From assembly GCF_000426925.1 (NCBI RefSeq), contig NZ_KE384666.1, positions 40,586-97,847 on the forward strand: a stretch of DNA of 57,262 nucleotides. Reading direction: 5' to 3'. The DNA is from Dolichospermum circinale AWQC310F. GTDB lineage: Bacteria; Cyanobacteriota; Cyanobacteriia; Cyanobacteriales; Nostocaceae. The notes beneath the pieces are model-generated. The model was not told the DNA's origin and made no database searches. It saw nothing but the letters and a program-made list of their open reading frames with translations. Of this stretch, positions 46,904 through 57,262 are shown piece after piece (position 1 is the first letter of the stretch; every line of letters starts with the position of its first letter). The translations under genes and the position numbers were made by a program.

Positions 46904-47119
46904 ATGGCTGTGAAAAAAGGGAATATGGTTCGCGCTATTCGGGAAAAGTTGGAAAATAGTCTGGAAGCTAAAGCTAGTGATTCCCGCTTTCCTAGTTATT
47001 TATTTGAGACTCAAGGGGAAGTTGTTGATATCAAGGGTGACTATGCTTTGGTTAAGTTTGGACGAGTACCAACGCCAAATATTTGGTTAAAATTAGAACA
47101 GTTGGAAGAGTTCGTTTAA
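46904..47119 (+). CDS. ndhO: NAD(P)H-quinone oxidoreductase subunit O
   Basis: A 71-residue peripheral subunit of the photosynthetic NDH-1 complex that carries out respiration and cyclic electron flow around photosystem I. The sequence ([21 protein letters not shown], then [37 protein letters not shown]) is highly conserved in cyanobacteria and chloroplasts. It is preceded by the consensus promoter and followed by a small hairpin at 47141-47169. Confidence 0.96.
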   Translation: MAVKKGNMVRAIREKLENSLEAKASDSRFPSYLFETQGEVVDIKGDYALVKFGRVPTPNIWLKLEQLEEFV

Positions 47120-47140
47120 TCACTCTCAAGTCCTCTCCAG

Positions 47141-47169
47141 ATCCCCGACTTCTTCAAGAGGTCGGGGAT
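47141..47169. repeat. hairpin repeat ATCCCCGAC / GTCGGGGAT
   Basis: Perfect 9-base arms (47141-47149 and 47161-47169) 21 bases after the ndhO stop; a dispersed type of spacer palindrome that may also end the ndhO transcript, although only a weak T-run follows. Confidence 0.65.
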
Positions 47170-47317
47170 TTAATTACGTATATTTGCGGTTTATTTTTGT
47201 TTTCATAATTTTCAGCGATATGTGACGAATATTGAGAAAATTAACGATATTTTAGCTGTGGTTGCATAAAAAACACAATCCTTATTATAATAATTCAGTA
47301 TAAATTAAAAATAAATT

Positions 47318-48952
<1,635 letters not shown>

Positions 48953-48956
<4 letters not shown>

Positions 48957-49408
48957 AAATAACTAATTCTCCGTATTTCCCCACGTACACTCATCAGAAT
49001 TTTACCCAGGTAATTTTCCCCAGTACCATCAGCACCACAGCCCCAAAAATAGTCTATAGGTGAATCCTCTATTAAGATATTATCACCTGTTAATAACAAT
49101 ATCTCCCTAATATCAGCATGAGTCATAAACTTTTGTAGTACCCCAACCCGCATAACTTGAGTTTTTACCAATTCCCAATCTAGACGCAGACAACGAGAAT
49201 GACAACGCCCTAAAGCAGCAGCTTGTTCAGGAGTAGCAGCAGCGTGAATTAAAGGTATAATTGGAGCATCTGGACTACCAACAAACTTTTGTGCTTGATA
49301 ATAATGTTCAACAGTTGGCCAGTAAGTACCTTCGATATTAATACCGTGAGCGGAAAAATTAGAAAAACAGCCATAGGGGTCGGAAACCTTATAAAAGTAA
49401 ATAGTCAT
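48953..49408 (-). CDS. NADAR family protein (YbiA/DUF1768-like)
   Basis: A 151-residue member of the NADAR family. It has IYFYKVSDPYGCFSNFSAHGI, YWPTVEHYYQAQKF, RVGVLQKFM, LLLTGDNILIEDSPIDYFWGCGADGTGENYLGKILM, which are the expected blocks with the conserved Glu, Trp and Asp residues. Members act as N-glycosidases on damaged riboflavin intermediates or remove ADP-ribose from bases; some accompany DNA ADP-ribosylating toxins. No such toxin is seen beside it, so a housekeeping repair role is more likely. Confidence 0.92.
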
Positions 49409-49579
49409 GGGAAAAATTCTCTTTTATACTAAATTAGCAAAATTAGCCATGATCAAAATAAATAATCGGAAATAATAGGTATAGATACTGGGAATTTTCA
49501 ATATTTAATATTTAATAAAAATCAAATAATAATCAGAATATTTTTCTCAACTACCCGAATTTTTTAGTTCATCATTGTC

Positions 49580-49702
49580 AGGACTTACGCAACTGGCGCA
49601 TTGGTAAGGTGCGTCAGATATCAACAATCTGTTTATTTACAGGATTTATACAATCTGACGCACCCTACAACAGATTTTTGGTGTGACACTTGCGTAAGTC
49701 CT
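49580..49702. mobile_element. MITE copy with AGGACTTACGCAA inverted ends
   Basis: About 123 bases bounded by perfect 13-base ends: AGGACTTACGCAA (49580-49592) and TTGCGTAAGTCCT (49690-49702). It contains an internal pair, GGTGCGTCAGAT and ATCTGACGCACC-like. An ATTGT lies on both sides (49574-49578, 49704-49708), one base off each end, and might be a target duplication. Same family as 45575-45680. Confidence 0.85.
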
Positions 49703-49792
49703 AATTGTATTGTCTTTTCCCAATTACCTATTACCAGCCTCAACAGATATGATAAGCGTTCAACCGGACATGATATCAAACATCCTTATAGA

Positions 49793-49825
49793 CAAAAATA
49801 AGCCCAAGCCGATTTATGACTTGGG
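49793..49825 (-). terminator. possible terminator of the STAS-sugar transferase gene
   Basis: On the minus strand CCCAAG and CTTGGG (49820-49825 and 49803-49808) form a short stem followed by CTTATTTTTGTC. It lies about 150 bases beyond the stop, so it is uncertain. Confidence 0.5.
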
Positions 49826-49972
49826 TAAATAAAATGAATTTTGTGCAATCACGTCCAGGGTATAACAAAATAAATTATACAAAGTATGAGTGGCATTTGG
49901 GTAGGTTAGAGTCGGGGTAAAGGACAAAAACAGGACGGGAGAAATCAAATGTGGGGAATTTTGACAGCAAAA

Positions 49973-51022
49973 TTAAACAGCCCCACTGTTTTTATGAAAT
50001 AAAATGGTGATAGTTTTGAGAATCAACTTTAAATCGTAAACTAAACTCCAGTTTTTTTGATATTGTAGATCTAAACGAATCACGTCTTCAAAACTACGCA
50101 CTTGAGAACGTCCCTTAACTTGCCATTCACCAGTCATACCAGGTTTAACGTCTAAACGTTGCCATTCTGGTACTTCGTAGCGTTCCACCTCATCGGCTGT
50201 AGGTGGTCGAGTTCCCACTAAACTCATTTCACCTTTGAGAACGTTCCAAAATTGCGGTAATTCATCGAGACTGGTACGACGTAACAGTTTACCCACTTTG
50301 GTAATTCTGGGGTCATGATCATTTTTAAAGAAAGCACCTTCCACTTGATTTTTGATTTGGGATTTTTTAGCTTCCGCATCTACACACATAGACCGAAATT
50401 TCCAAATAGCAAAACGTTTACCCATCCAACCACAACGGGTTTGCTTAAAGAAAATTGGACCGGGATCGTCAATTTTAATAGCGATCGCTATGGGTATAAA
50501 CAAAATAGATGTAATTACTAACCCAACCAATGATCCGACAAGGTCAATGGCCCGTTTCATCCAAGAAGCCACGGAAGGATGAGTTTGCGGAAGTGGGTCT
50601 ACTTTTCGAGAATTATTTTTTCCTGTATCTATCAGGTCATCGTTTGCTACTGGTGATAAGTTCTGAAGAGACTCAATGGGAAACACTTGATCTAGTCCTG
50701 TTAGGTCTAAAACTGCCATGACCTGGGGAGTAACATAACGCAGTGTCATTAAAATCCCCTTTTCCTGGGAATTTTTGAAGTTACTGACTAGAGAACCTAA
50801 ACCACTACTATCCATAAAGGTAGTATTTTGGAAATCAATGACAATTTGCCGAGGTGGTGAATCTGCTTGAATTAGGTTTTGGTAAGTTTCCTTAAAGCTG
50901 ATAGCTTCAAGCACGGTCAACCTCGCTGGTACTTGCAAAATTGCTACATCTTCGAGGTAAGTAACTAAAAATTCTACTGGTATGGTTTGGCTACTCATGA
51001 AGCTCTGCACTTTAGTTGCCAT
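49973..51022 (-). CDS. STAS domain fused to polyprenyl-phosphate sugar transferase
   Basis: A 349-residue fusion. Residues 17-118 form a STAS (anti-sigma antagonist) domain with the phosphorylatable motif MDSSGLGSL (Ser72/73). Residues 153-345 are a bacterial sugar transferase: one membrane helix (160-183), KIDDPGPIFFKQTRCGW, WKFRSMCVDAE, RRTSLDELPQFWNVLKGEMSLVGTRP and PGMTGEWQV. This enzyme class loads the first sugar phosphate on undecaprenyl phosphate for exopolysaccharide. The STAS part suggests control by an anti-sigma-type kinase and phosphatase. It is monocistronic. No polysaccharide genes flank it. Confidence 0.93.
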   Translation of the reverse strand: MATKVQSFMSSQTIPVEFLVTYLEDVAILQVPARLTVLEAISFKETYQNLIQADSPPRQIVIDFQNTTFMDSSGLGSLVSNFKNSQEKGILMTLRYVTPQVMAVLDLTGLDQVFPIESLQNLSPVANDDLIDTGKNNSRKVDPLPQTHPSVASWMKRAIDLVGSLVGLVITSILFIPIAIAIKIDDPGPIFFKQTRCGWMGKRFAIWKFRSMCVDAEAKKSQIKNQVEGAFFKNDHDPRITKVGKLLRRTSLDELPQFWNVLKGEMSLVGTRPPTADEVERYEVPEWQRLDVKPGMTGEWQVKGRSQVRSFEDVIRLDLQYQKNWSLVYDLKLILKTITILFHKNSGAV

Positions 51023-51219
51023 CTAAAATCTAATCTGCTAAATGTGATTTGGTCTTAAAAAATAATTAACCTGATTTTTAATCTGTATGATGAATTACAA
51101 ATGGGTAGATTTTTAAATATCAGCGAGAAGATCATTAATCAAGCTTCACAATAGAAGAAACTGACAAAATTCTTGCTGTTGTAAATAAGCGAATCCTCCC
51201 GTTACTTCATATCATCATC

Positions 51220-52029
51220 ATGACCACTAAAAATAAAGTTAACTCGACTGCACGCCTAATCGAAGTCTTTTCTGCCATTCAAGGGGAGGGGCTGAATGTG
51301 GGGACGCGTCAGATTTTTATCCGTTTTGCTTTTTGTGATCTGCGTTGTTATTTTTGCGATAGCGCCCACACCTGGAATGCACCCCCTAGCTGCCAAATTG
51401 AGTCTTCCCCTGGATTACGAGATTTTGAAGTTCATCCAAATCCCGTTGAATCATCTACATTGTTGGCATGGATTGCCAGACAAAACCTACCTTTTGTTCA
51501 CGATAGCATTAGCTTGACTGGAGGAGAGCCTTTGCTTCATGCAGTATTTTTGGCGGAATTTTTGCCCGCAGTGCGATCGCTAACTAGTTTACCAATTTAT
51601 TTGGAAACCGGCGGACATCGCCCAGAAAATTTGGCAATAATTCTCCCCTATCTAGACTCTGTGGGCATGGATTTGAAACTACCCAGTGTCAGCGGTGAAA
51701 CTTATTGGTCAGAACATACAAAGTTTCTTCAGTTATGCTCTAACTCTAAGTTAGAAGTATTTGTAAAAATAATTGTTTCCCAAAGTACAGTTGTTCAGGA
51801 GTTAGAACGGGCAGCTTTGTTAGTTGCCCAAGTCAGTGAGGATATTCCGGTATTTTTACAACCTGTTACCCCTTTACCCGTTGCCTCTTTAGCTGCTCAA
51901 AAATTTAGTTCTGTGGTCATGGTAGCACCAACTCCAGACCAGGTTTTAGAATGGCAAGTTTTGATGAAAAGATTTGTTAAACAAGTGCGTGTGATTCCCC
52001 AAACTCATAAAATGTTGAATCAAATGTAG
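51220..52029 (+). CDS. queE: 7-carboxy-7-deazaguanine synthase
   Basis: Radical SAM enzyme, 269 residues, that makes the deazaguanine core of queuosine. The cluster motif is CDLRCYFC (Cys39, Cys43, Cys46; C-x3-C-x2-C), preceded by VFSAIQGEGLNVGTRQIFIR. SLTGGEPLLH follows and LPIYLETGGH comes later. An insertion between the cluster and the GGEP motif (SSPGLRDFEVHPNP) is typical of the cyanobacterial form. Other queuosine genes are not in the window. It ends in a repeat-rich spacer. Confidence 0.93.
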   Translation: MTTKNKVNSTARLIEVFSAIQGEGLNVGTRQIFIRFAFCDLRCYFCDSAHTWNAPPSCQIESSPGLRDFEVHPNPVESSTLLAWIARQNLPFVHDSISLTGGEPLLHAVFLAEFLPAVRSLTSLPIYLETGGHRPENLAIILPYLDSVGMDLKLPSVSGETYWSEHTKFLQLCSNSKLEVFVKIIVSQSTVVQELERAALLVAQVSEDIPVFLQPVTPLPVASLAAQKFSSVVMVAPTPDQVLEWQVLMKRFVKQVRVIPQTHKMLNQM

Positions 52030-52148
52030 AATTTAAAAAGTTTTCATCAAGAAAAAAATAAAGTTTATTGATTCTATAAAACTGTGGCCAAGTAATTAGG
52101 TAAACGGAAAAAACCAACACAAGTAACGAAAAGTAAAGTTGCCCAAAA

Positions 52149-52233
52149 CCTATTTCCTGTAACCTATTTCCTGTAACCTATTTCCTGTAACCTATTTCCT
52201 GTAACCTATTTCCTGTTCCCTGTTCCCTGTTCC
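52149..52233. repeat. 14-bp and 7-bp tandem repeats (CCTATTTCCTGTAA, CCTGTTC)
   Basis: Four perfect CCTATTTCCTGTAA units (52149-52204), a fifth partial, then three CCTGTTC heptads. The heptad is the complement of the GGGAACA array at 53725-53766. There are no spacers, so this is not a CRISPR. Confidence 0.9.
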
Positions 52234-52323
52234 CTTGTCATAACGACAATTTTTAACGCCAACCTACTTAATTAAATATCTTTGTGGGTTGGGTGTTGCC
52301 CACCCCACTAACTGCTTGTGATT

Positions 52324-52968
52324 TTAGAGTTCACCAGCGTCGCCATTTCTAGATTTAGATTTAGCTTTGTTAGCACTGCGTTTAAGAGCAGAAAGTCTAG
52401 CTTCATATCGAGAACGCTGACGCTTGCTAGGAGTGTTTTCAACTAAGGTTTTTAAGGCACTACCAAGACTTTTATAAGCGTTAGGTAAACTATAACCAAA
52501 GCGGGTTGCTAGAGCGATCGCTTTTTCGTCAGCATCTAGCAATTCTTTAATTTGTTTGTCCCCATTATTTTTTTGGTATAGTCGCCAACCGGAAACGCCA
52601 CATAGAGCTAAAGCTAATACTAGTAATAATCCATCTTGTACCCACAATTCACCCACTGCACCACCTAAACCAATGGCCAGTGCGGCCATTTCCCAACCAT
52701 CTTTAGGAATGGTGTCATTTTGAACACGAGCCACTTCGTGCCAAAACAGCAAATTACGCTGATCCATTGCCAGAGCATCCCATTTTACCAAGTCAATTTG
52801 AATTTCCACTTGGTCTTTGCCGATTTCTTCGCAACGAATCAGAGGTGGATTAACCTCAGTTGTGCCTTCAACCGTTACCCAACTTTGTAATTCTGGCGGT
52901 AGTAAACTTTTTAACCGCCGAAGTTCACTCATTTCCGCTTTAGCAGAGGAAGTTGCATAGGATGTCAT
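52324..52968 (-). CDS. DUF3318 domain protein
   Basis: A 214-residue cyanobacterial protein. The N-terminal part (EMSELRRLKSLLPPELQSWV, NLLFWHEVARVQND) resembles a zincin-like surface with a HE pair but no full HExxH. Two hydrophobic helices follow (about 92-122: MAALAIGLGGAVGELW and LLLVLALALCGVSGW). The C-terminal 75 residues are basic and helical. It matches DUF3318, of unknown function. It is followed on the same strand, upstream, by the YbjN gene, 67 bases away, so the two may be co-transcribed. Confidence 0.87.
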   Translation of the reverse strand: MTSYATSSAKAEMSELRRLKSLLPPELQSWVTVEGTTEVNPPLIRCEEIGKDQVEIQIDLVKWDALAMDQRNLLFWHEVARVQNDTIPKDGWEMAALAIGLGGAVGELWVQDGLLLVLALALCGVSGWRLYQKNNGDKQIKELLDADEKAIALATRFGYSLPNAYKSLGSALKTLVENTPSKRQRSRYEARLSALKRSANKAKSKSRNGDAGEL

Positions 52969-53035
52969 AAAAATCCAGCCCTACAAAATTTCTTTTTTGT
53001 ATATGATTAGGTTATCACTTTCTAGTTTAGCGATT

Positions 53036-53671
53036 TCAGTAGTTATCCTCTGATTCATCGGCAAAACTACCTCGCTTTTTGCGCGCTTCCATGGCTTTTT
53101 CTAGGAGTTCTAATAATCCAGGAGCTTGTTCTTGAATACTCAACAATAATCTTTCTCCTAAGTCTATATTTCCCGGATCTTCTCCTGTTTCCATTACTTC
53201 CTGCAAACGCGGCACAGCAATGCTATCCACAATTTGGATTAATCCGCTCAGACAACGGTTAAATTGTCTTTCGGTGAGCATGGAGTCCTCCAGGGGAAAT
53301 TCAATGATAGCGCGGATTTCACCATCGGTGGGATCGTATTCCCATTGCAGCATTTTGGTTTCCCAAGAAATAGCCAGCATGGTTTGCAGGATGGCGTTTT
53401 TGTGGGGATGGTCTTTCACTTCCGCTAAAACTTGAGGCGCAAATAACCGGAAAAATCTGCCTTCTTCGTCCAATTGGACAACTATCAGGAAATCTTCTAG
53501 GTTTTGAGCTTCAACACCAGTAATAATCCGGTCTTCTTCTTCATCAAAACGGTATTGCCAACCAAGATTATCTAGATACTTGGCTATCTGTGTGAGATTT
53601 GCTGCCATAAAAGCCTCGTAAGGAACAGTGGGGAGGCTGTCACCAAAATTATTGTAACCTGGTGGAGGCAT
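53036..53671 (-). CDS. YbjN domain protein
   Basis: A 211-residue protein with a YbjN domain at about 25-165: LTQIAKYLDNLGWQYRFDEEEDRIITGVE, FLIVVQLDEEGRFFRLFAPQV, and ILQTMLAISWETKMLQWEYDPTDGEIRAIIEFPLEDS. YbjN proteins share a fold with type III secretion chaperones, and in E. coli affect motility and stress; in cyanobacteria they often behave like chaperones of unknown clients. The C-terminal tail is acidic then basic. Possibly co-transcribed with the DUF3318 gene. Confidence 0.9.
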   Translation of the reverse strand: MPPPGYNNFGDSLPTVPYEAFMAANLTQIAKYLDNLGWQYRFDEEEDRIITGVEAQNLEDFLIVVQLDEEGRFFRLFAPQVLAEVKDHPHKNAILQTMLAISWETKMLQWEYDPTDGEIRAIIEFPLEDSMLTERQFNRCLSGLIQIVDSIAVPRLQEVMETGEDPGNIDLGERLLLSIQEQAPGLLELLEKAMEARKKRGSFADESEDNY

Positions 53672-54115
53672 TTACTCAATTGGTACAGTCAGTCAGTTGG
53701 TGTGAAAAATTGTGGTGATGACAAGGGAACAGGGAACAGGGAACAGGGAACAGGGAACAGGGAACAAGGAATGTTACAGTGAGCTTGTCGAACTGCTCAG
53801 TGCATCGCAGGGAAGAGGGAACAGGCTTCGCAGTGAGCTTCAGCCGAACGGTTTTCGGCAACTTTACTTTTCGTTACTTATGTCGGTTTTTTTCCGTTTA
53901 CCTACTTACTTGGGTTTTTTCGGCCTTTCTACTTGATTTTTGCCCAACTCGGTCAATATAACTGGATGAAAAAATCTTCTGTTGAGTTTTAGTTGCAAAA
54001 CTTAACACAGTTATCAGTCAAGTCTTTTTTCCATCTGTATCCGCACTTTGGTAGACTTAAAAACTGAAATAGCTAAAAAAAACGTACTTGACAAGTAATT
54101 TAGAGGGCAGATTCC
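53672..54115. other. 444-base divergent region between YbjN gene and glpX
   Basis: The left third is repeats, including the heptad array. The right part must hold the glpX promoter; TTGACA at about 54089 lies too near the start to serve as a normal -35. No gene is seen. Confidence 0.5.
53725..53766. repeat. heptad array (GGGAACA) x6
   Basis: Six perfect tandem GGGAACA units upstream of the YbjN gene; the complement of the CCTGTTC units near 52215-52233. Confidence 0.95.
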
Positions 54116-55153
54116 GTGGAAAATACTCTTGGGTTAGAAATTATAGAAGTAGTTGAGCAAGCTGCGATCGCTTCTTCAAAATGGATGGGTAAGGGCGAAA
54201 AAAACATTGCTGACCAAGTAGCTGTGGAAGCTATGCGCGAACGGATGAATAAAATCCATATGCGCGGTCGCATTGTCATCGGTGAAGGTGAACGGGACGA
54301 AGCTCCTATGCTTTACATTGGTGAAGAAGTGGGTATCTGTACCAGACCAGATGCCGCTAATTTCTGTAATGTTAATGAACTAGTAGAAATTGACATCGCT
54401 GTTGACCCCTGCGAAGGTACTAACCTGGTTGCTTATGGTCAAAATGGCTCCATGGCGGTTTTGGCAATTTCTGAAAAAGGCGGTTTATTTGCTGCTCCTG
54501 ACTTCTACATGAAGAAACTGGCAGCGCCCGCTGCCGCTAGAGGTCATGTTGATATTAACAAATCCGCTACAGAAAACCTAAAAATCCTTTCTGAATGCCT
54601 AAACCGGGCTGTGGAAGAATTAGTAGTTGTTGTTATGGATCGTCCCCGTCACAAAGAACTAATTCAAGAAATCCGCACCGCTGGCGCCAGAGTTAGACTG
54701 ATCAGCGATGGTGACGTTTCTGCTGCTATCTGTTGTGCTTTTGCTGGTACTAATATTCATGCGTTAATGGGTATCGGTGCTGCTCCCGAAGGTGTGATTT
54801 CAGCTGCGGCTTTACGTTGCTTGGGTGGACACTTCCAAGGACAATTAATCTACGATCCAGAAGTTGTCCAAACTGGTTTAATTGGTGAAAGCAGAGAAGG
54901 TAATCTAGCCCGTTTAAATGAAATGGGTATTACTGATGGTGACAAGGTTTATAACGCTAATGAATTAGCTTCTGGTGAAACGGTGTTATTCGCCGGTTGC
55001 GGTATCACTCCTGGGACTCTGATGGATGGTGTGCGTTTCTTCCACGGTGGCGCTAGAACCCAAAGCTTGGTTATTTCCAGTCAATCTAAAACCGCTCGCT
55101 TTGTGGATACAGTTCACTTGTGGCAAGAACCCAAGACTATCCAACTACGGTAG
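54116..55153 (+). CDS. glpX: class II fructose-1,6-/sedoheptulose-1,7-bisphosphatase
   Basis: A 345-residue GlpX-type enzyme that in cyanobacteria dephosphorylates both FBP and SBP in the Calvin cycle. Metal- and substrate-binding motifs are present: [31 protein letters not shown], and [17 protein letters not shown]. The GTG start at 54116 follows GAGGGCAG and begins with the usual [20 protein letters not shown]. It is monocistronic, followed by heptad repeats and then hemA. Confidence 0.97.
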   Translation: MENTLGLEIIEVVEQAAIASSKWMGKGEKNIADQVAVEAMRERMNKIHMRGRIVIGEGERDEAPMLYIGEEVGICTRPDAANFCNVNELVEIDIAVDPCEGTNLVAYGQNGSMAVLAISEKGGLFAAPDFYMKKLAAPAAARGHVDINKSATENLKILSECLNRAVEELVVVVMDRPRHKELIQEIRTAGARVRLISDGDVSAAICCAFAGTNIHALMGIGAAPEGVISAAALRCLGGHFQGQLIYDPEVVQTGLIGESREGNLARLNEMGITDGDKVYNANELASGETVLFAGCGITPGTLMDGVRFFHGGARTQSLVISSQSKTARFVDTVHLWQEPKTIQLR

Positions 55154-55300
55154 TAATTAGTCAGTAGTCAGTGGTCATTGGTTCATTGTTATTAGTAGTC
55201 TGTCAAAGTAAATTTGATAGGTTGTGAAAATCTAAAAACTTTGTATTTTATAGTTTTTGGTCAATTTATATCTGTCAATCAGTTCTTGATAGTCTACTAA

Positions 55301-55360
55301 CAACTGACAACTGACTACTGACAACTGACTACTGACTACTGACAACTGACTACTGACAAC
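55301..55360. repeat. STRR heptads (TGACAAC / TGACTAC)
   Basis: About eight alternating heptads directly upstream of hemA. Similar units appear inside leuS at 30699-30730. Confidence 0.9.
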
Positions 55361-55382
55361 GAACCTATTACCCATTTAAGAA

Positions 55383-56669
55383 ATGAATATTGCAGTGGTG
55401 GGGTTAAGCCATAAAACAGCCCCAATAGAAGTTAGAGAAAAATTAAGTATTCCCGAAGCTCAAATCGAAGAAGCGATCGCTCATCTTCTCAGTTATCCTC
55501 ATATTGATGAGGTTGCTATTCTCAGCACTTGTAACCGCCTAGAAATTTATATTGTCAGTCAGGAAACTACTCAAGGGATTCACGAGGTTACTCAGTTTCT
55601 TTCTGAACATAGTAAACTACCTATAGTCTCTCTGCGTCATCATCTGTTTATATTGCTCCATGGTGATGCTGTAACACATATTTTACGGGTTGCATCTGGT
55701 TTAGATAGTCTCGTCTTAGGTGAAGGCCAAATTTTAGCTCAAGTTAAACATACTCATAAACTCGGACAGCAATTTAATGGCATCAAAACCATTTTAAATC
55801 GGTTATTTAAACAAGCCCTCACCGCCGGTAAACGAGTTCGTACGGAAACTAGTATTGGTACTGGTGCTGTTTCCATCAGTTCGGCAGCAGTAGAATTAGC
55901 GCAGATGAAGGTAAAAAATTTATCTAATTATCGCGTGTCTATTCTGGGTGCTGGGAAAATGTCCAGGTTACTTGTACAACACCTGATTTCTAAAGGTGCA
56001 AGTCAAATTAGTATTGTTAATCGTTCCCGTGGAAGGGCTGAAGAACTAGCAAATTTGTTCCCAGAACAACCTATACAAATCCATTTGCTGCCAGAGATGA
56101 TGTCAGTTATTGCCGAAAGTAATATAGTATTTACTAGCACTTCATCAACAGAACCCATTCTTAATCGGGGTAAGTTAGAAATGGTACTAGAACCAAATCA
56201 ACAATTAATGTTATTTGATATTTCCGTACCTAGAAACGTAGATGCAGATGTTAATGATTTGACTAATGTTAAAGCCTTTAATGTTGATGACTTGAAAGCA
56301 GTTGTCGCGCAAAATTATGAAAGTCGCCGCCAAATGGCGCAAGAAGCTGAGAAGATATTAGACGAGGAAGTAGGGGCTTTTGAGGTGTGGTGGCGGAGTT
56401 TAGAAACTGTTTCTACAATTAGTTCTTTACGCAATAAAGTAGAGACTATCCGCGAACAAGAATTAGAAAAAGCTTTATCGCGCTTGGGTTCAGAATTTAG
56501 CGAAAAACATCAAGAAATCATTGAAGCTTTAACACGGGGAATAGTTAATAAAATTTTGCATGATCCCATGGTGCAATTACGCGCCCAAGAAGATGTAGAA
56601 GCGAGAAGACGATGTATGCAAACTTTACAAATGTTATTTAATTTGGATGCAGAGGAGCAATTTAGCTGA
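55383..56669 (+). CDS. hemA: glutamyl-tRNA reductase
   Basis: Reduces glutamyl-tRNA to glutamate semialdehyde, the first committed step of heme and chlorophyll synthesis. The 428-residue protein has the catalytic Cys in [12 protein letters not shown], the substrate motif [18 protein letters not shown], an NADPH-binding domain ([17 protein letters not shown]), and a C-terminal helical dimerisation domain. The start, [20 protein letters not shown], is standard. The heptad array is only 22 bases upstream, so the promoter lies before or within it. Confidence 0.98.
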   Translation: MNIAVVGLSHKTAPIEVREKLSIPEAQIEEAIAHLLSYPHIDEVAILSTCNRLEIYIVSQETTQGIHEVTQFLSEHSKLPIVSLRHHLFILLHGDAVTHILRVASGLDSLVLGEGQILAQVKHTHKLGQQFNGIKTILNRLFKQALTAGKRVRTETSIGTGAVSISSAAVELAQMKVKNLSNYRVSILGAGKMSRLLVQHLISKGASQISIVNRSRGRAEELANLFPEQPIQIHLLPEMMSVIAESNIVFTSTSSTEPILNRGKLEMVLEPNQQLMLFDISVPRNVDADVNDLTNVKAFNVDDLKAVVAQNYESRRQMAQEAEKILDEEVGAFEVWWRSLETVSTISSLRNKVETIREQELEKALSRLGSEFSEKHQEIIEALTRGIVNKILHDPMVQLRAQEDVEARRRCMQTLQMLFNLDAEEQFS

Positions 56670-56902
56670 AATTGGCAAAAAATAGGGAGAAATAATGCCA
56701 TTGCGGCTAAAAATCCCTGTTTTGCTTTGGCCTTGGCTTTGATACTTTTGGTTATGGCAGAAACAGAGCTTGTTTTGCCATAATATTCAAACATAAGGCT
56801 TATTTGTTATACTTAGCAAGCTTTATAAAATTTTTTTGCTCAGATACTGCATATTCTGTACTCAGAATCCAAAATTTATTACTCTTTAAGGTCTAAATCA
56901 TT

Positions 56903-57262
56903 ATGTCTAGTATAAATACGGGTATTGAGTGGACAGATAAAACTTGGAATCCTACAACTGGTTGTAACAAAGTTAGTCCAGGTTGTGTACATTGCTACGC
57001 AGAAGCTATTACTAAACGCTTTCCTAATAACTTTAAAAATGGATTTGATTTAACTCTATATCCAGAAAGATTGACAGAACCTTTAAAATGGCGTACTCCC
57101 AGTAGAATCTTTGTTAATTCCATGAGTGATCTTTTTCATGAAGAAGTACCTTTAGATTTTATTCACAAGGTATTTAAAGTAATTCAGGCTACACCTCATC
57201 ATATATATCAAATATTAACAAAAAGACCTGAAAGATTAGTTGAATTAGCGCCACATCTAGAG
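56903..57262 (+). CDS. DUF5131 / phage Gp37/Gp68 family protein, partial
   Basis: The first 120 codons of a gene cut by the window end. The translation begins SSINTGIEWTDKTWNPTTGCNKVSPGCVHCYAE, with cysteines in a C-x6-C-x2-C pattern that resembles a radical-SAM-like cluster site, and goes on with RIFVNSMSDLFHEEVPLDF and YQILTKRPERL. These are the hallmarks of DUF5131, found in phages and bacteria. In many genomes it neighbours a three-Cys-motif partner gene (tcmP); whether that follows here cannot be seen. The function is not established. Confidence 0.9.
   Translation, partial: MSSINTGIEWTDKTWNPTTGCNKVSPGCVHCYAEAITKRFPNNFKNGFDLTLYPERLTEPLKWRTPSRIFVNSMSDLFHEEVPLDFIHKVFKVIQATPHHIYQILTKRPERLVELAPHLE

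Larger units (their letters stand above)
49409..49972. other. 564-base intergenic region containing a MITE
   Basis: AT-rich, non-coding. It holds the MITE at 49580-49702 and a probable terminator at about 49793-49825 for the gene on the minus strand. A short frame inside (49601-49801) is part of the element and is not a gene. Confidence 0.6.

Noticed and set aside
49601-49801. 66-codon open frame upstream of the STAS-sugar transferase gene
   Set aside because: Most of it lies inside the MITE and the rest is spacer.
52149-52233. Tandem repeats that might be a CRISPR array
   Set aside because: Units of 14 and 7 bases are directly adjacent with no spacers, and no cas genes are present.

Overview
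The window is chromosomal DNA of a cyanobacterium, most likely a filamentous member of the Nostocales. The evidence is photosystem genes (psaE, psb28), the NDH-1 subunit gene ndhO, a class II FBPase/SBPase (glpX), an iron SOD, a COP23-family protein, a valyl-tRNA synthetase carrying the cyanobacterial CAAD membrane domain, more than 20 HIP1 octamers (GCGATCGC), and many heptanucleotide STRR-type repeats between genes. The DNA is visibly AT-rich. The genus is inference. I saw no tRNA, rRNA or CRISPR array.

Layout. 1-4.3 kb: an alpha/beta hydrolase, a membrane Ser/Thr kinase, a fasciclin-domain protein, a small membrane protein and a double-glycine leader peptide resembling cyanobacterial bacteriocin precursors. 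4.6-12.2 kb: murF, a Uma2 nuclease, a PstI/BsuBI-like methyltransferase-endonuclease fusion split by a small palindromic mobile element, sodB, a free-standing two-cysteine cyanobacteriochrome GAF protein, and gatD. 12.7-20.4 kb: a COP23 protein; a secretion operon (parvulin isomerase, ABC exporter with a cNMP-binding domain and a dead C39 domain, HlyD adaptor); and the remnant of an Eco57I-type restriction-modification gene. 20.4-28.5 kb: an AEC transporter, an M23 peptidase, an L,D-transpeptidase, an ECF sigma factor with its probable anti-sigma factor, then a tightly overlapping operon of an EACC1-like protein, a caspase fused to an FGE/C-type-lectin-like domain, and a membrane c-type-heme HAMP sensor.

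28.6-40.2 kb: leuS (with an STRR-like in-frame tract), valS with CAAD, larE, a subtilisin-like protease, an alkaline phosphatase frameshifted in a six-base G run, psb28, moaB, and a truncated spore-coat-U gene. 40.8-46.6 kb: a two-gene ABC exporter, mraY, DUF3134, a PAP/fibrillin protein, psaE and mutM. 46.9-57.3 kb: ndhO behind a consensus promoter, an orphan beta-class DNA methyltransferase between damaged or unknown small genes, a NADAR protein, a STAS-sugar transferase fusion, queE, DUF3318, YbjN, glpX, hemA, and the start of a DUF5131 (phage Gp37/Gp68) gene cut by the window end.

How parts work together. murF, mraY, gatD, the M23 peptidase and the L,D-transpeptidase belong to peptidoglycan synthesis and remodelling. 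The parvulin/ABC/HlyD genes form a type I secretion module. The strongest candidate for an unusual system is the EACC1-caspase-FGE-heme sensor operon at 24.7-28.2 kb. It combines a caspase protease, a possible ligand-binding end that looks like the target of a diversity-generating retroelement, and a redox or gas sensor. Several restriction-modification loci are in decay (9 kb, 20 kb, 47.5 kb), so defence-gene turnover is a theme of the window.
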